Translations under genes and position numbers: made by a program | From: JBEEJL01 sp049698095 | Lineage (GTDB): Bacteria; Pseudomonadota; Gammaproteobacteria; Burkholderiales; JBEEJL01 | Assembly (NCBI GenBank): GCA_049698095.1 | Contig: JBAVXA010000147.1 | Location: 1-33,988, forward strand | Direction: 5' to 3' | DNA length: 33,988 nucleotides | Notes under the pieces: model-generated | Databases searched by the model: none | The model's input: the letters and a program-made list of their open reading frames with translations, nothing else | What the model was told of the DNA's origin: nothing | Shown: piece by piece, positions 33,071 to 33,988 of the stretch | How positions within the stretch are numbered: position 1 is the stretch's first letter | How the letters are laid out: every line of letters starts with the position of its first letter

Positions 33071-33099
33071 TTGTTCAAGTATTTTCTTAAGTGTATTTT
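33071..33099 (+). promoter_or_regulatory. Candidate sigma-70 promoter of apbC
   Basis: TTGTTC (33071-33076) and TATTTT (33094-33099), 17 bases apart, in an AT-rich region. The -10 ends only 12 bases before the start codon, so the leader would be very short. Confidence 0.35.
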
Positions 33100-33111
33100 T
33101 TGGGGGCAGCA

Positions 33112-33988
33112 ATGGCCGTAACCGAACAGCAAATCAACACCGCACTGCGCGAAAGCGTCGACCCGAACACTGGCCGCGACTTCATCACCGACGCCGGCGT
33201 CAAGAACATCAAAATCGAAGGGAATGACGTCTCGCTCGATATCGTGCTCGGCTATCCCGCGCGCAGCGTAATTGAATCAATTCGCAAACAGGTCATGGCG
33301 AAACTCAAGACTATCGCCGGAATCGGCAACGTCAGCGTCAATTGCTACAGCAAAATCGTTTCGCACTCGGTGCAACGAGGCGTCAAGCTGGTGCCGGGGG
33401 TGAAAAACATCATCGCCGTCGCCTCCGGCAAGGGCGGCGTGGGCAAATCAACGACCGCCGTCAATCTCGCCCTTGCACTTGCCGCCGAGGGTGCGACAGT
33501 CGGCATGCTCGACGCGGACATTTACGGCCCATCGCAACCGACCATGCTCGGCATCACCGGTCGTCCGGAATCGCGCGACGGCAAAACCATGGAGCCGATG
33601 GAAGGCCACGGCATTCAGGCGATGAGCGTCGGGTTTTTGATCGACGTGGAAACCCCGATGGTGTGGCGCGGCCCGATGGTGACCCAGGCGCTGGAGCAAT
33701 TGCTCAACGAAACGCGCTGGCAGGATGTCGATTACCTGGTCGTCGATTTACCGCCTGGCACGGGCGACATTCAGCTCACGCTGGCGCAAAAAGTGCCGGT
33801 GACCGGCGCGGTGATCGTCACGACGCCGCAGGATATCGCACTGCTTGATGCGCGCAAGGGCCTCAAGATGTTTGAGAAAGTGGGCGTCGAAATCATCGGC
33901 ATTATCGAAAACATGAGCACGCACATTTGCAGCAAGTGCGGCAACGAAGAACATATTTTCGGCAGCGGCGGCGGCGAACAGATGTGCA
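33112..33988 (+). CDS. apbC: Iron-sulfur cluster carrier ATPase ApbC/Mrp (3' end beyond the window)
   Basis: Cytoplasmic P-loop ATPase that carries Fe-S clusters to target proteins. The first 292 codons are present; the gene runs off the right edge. Residues 1-90 form the DUF59 / MIP18-like domain. The deviant Walker A GKGGVGKST is at 106-114, MLDADIYGPSQPTMLG follows, VVDLPPGTGD is the Walker B, and ENMSTHICSKCGN holds Cys273 and Cys276, the C-x2-C for the bridging cluster. The start is ATG 33112, divergent from metG; the full family length is about 360 residues. The upstream GGGGG is only a poor Shine-Dalgarno. Confidence 0.95.
   Translation, partial: MAVTEQQINTALRESVDPNTGRDFITDAGVKNIKIEGNDVSLDIVLGYPARSVIESIRKQVMAKLKTIAGIGNVSVNCYSKIVSHSVQRGVKLVPGVKNIIAVASGKGGVGKSTTAVNLALALAAEGATVGMLDADIYGPSQPTMLGITGRPESRDGKTMEPMEGHGIQAMSVGFLIDVETPMVWRGPMVTQALEQLLNETRWQDVDYLVVDLPPGTGDIQLTLAQKVPVTGAVIVTTPQDIALLDARKGLKMFEKVGVEIIGIIENMSTHICSKCGNEEHIFGSGGGEQMC

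Noticed and set aside
1..33988. tRNA, rRNA, CRISPR arrays, prophage or transposase genes
   Set aside because: I looked for tRNA arm patterns, repeated spacers and transposase or integrase motifs and saw none. A tRNA search program would be decisive.

Overview
The window is a chromosomal segment of a betaproteobacterium, most likely of the Nitrosomonadales / Gallionella-Sulfuricella type. The main evidence is gene order: sigma factor, DUF3619, DUF3106 and RDD genes diverging from ilvI-ilvH-ilvC-psd-pssA-leuA, and metG diverging from apbC (mrp). This assignment is inference from gene order and protein character, not from a database search. Base composition is moderately GC-rich. Intergenic regions are AT-rich, and long antisense shadow frames are common, as expected at that composition.

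Layout. (1) 4-1770, minus strand: an ECF-like sigma factor, a one-helix membrane protein (DUF3619), a secreted helical protein (DUF3106), an intrinsic terminator and an RDD membrane protein. (2) 2020-6946, plus strand: branched-chain amino acid synthesis (ilvI, ilvH, ilvC), then phosphatidylethanolamine synthesis (psd, pssA). (3) 7009-13263: a complete pgaABCD operon for poly-beta-1,6-N-acetylglucosamine, a biofilm exopolysaccharide, inserted between pssA and leuA. (4) 13385-15571: a Leu-rich mini-ORF, leuA and tadA. (5) 15572-18515: a repeat-rich accessory stretch with a REP-like inverted repeat, a secreted 7-bladed beta-propeller gene whose reading frame is broken at a run of ten G, and a secreted protein of unknown function. 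(6) 18638-24549: dnaE, a WbuC-type cupin, a hotdog thioesterase, a fatty acid hydroxylase/sterol desaturase and an SRPBCC protein. (7) 24604-28182, minus strand: YcaO, a Cys-rich membrane protein, GlcG-like, acylphosphatase and a GGQ release-factor-like protein. (8) 28320-30346: secreted methanethiol oxidase (SBP56 family) with an SCO1/SenC copper protein. (9) 30401-33988: GNAT acetyltransferase and metG on the minus strand, and the 5' part of apbC running off the window.

How the genes work together. ilvIHC and leuA make valine, isoleucine and leucine precursors. psd and pssA are consecutive steps of phospholipid synthesis. PgaC and PgaD polymerise, PgaB partly deacetylates and PgaA exports the polysaccharide. 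MtoX with its Sco protein would oxidise methanethiol in the periplasm.

The points most worth checking are the poly-G tract that puts the beta-propeller gene out of frame (phase variation, a genuine mutation or a sequencing indel), the sigma factor / membrane / periplasmic protein module as an envelope-sensing system, the mtoX-sco1 pair without an adjacent mauG, the YcaO neighbour with four cysteines, and recurrent intergenic sites matching the IHF consensus.
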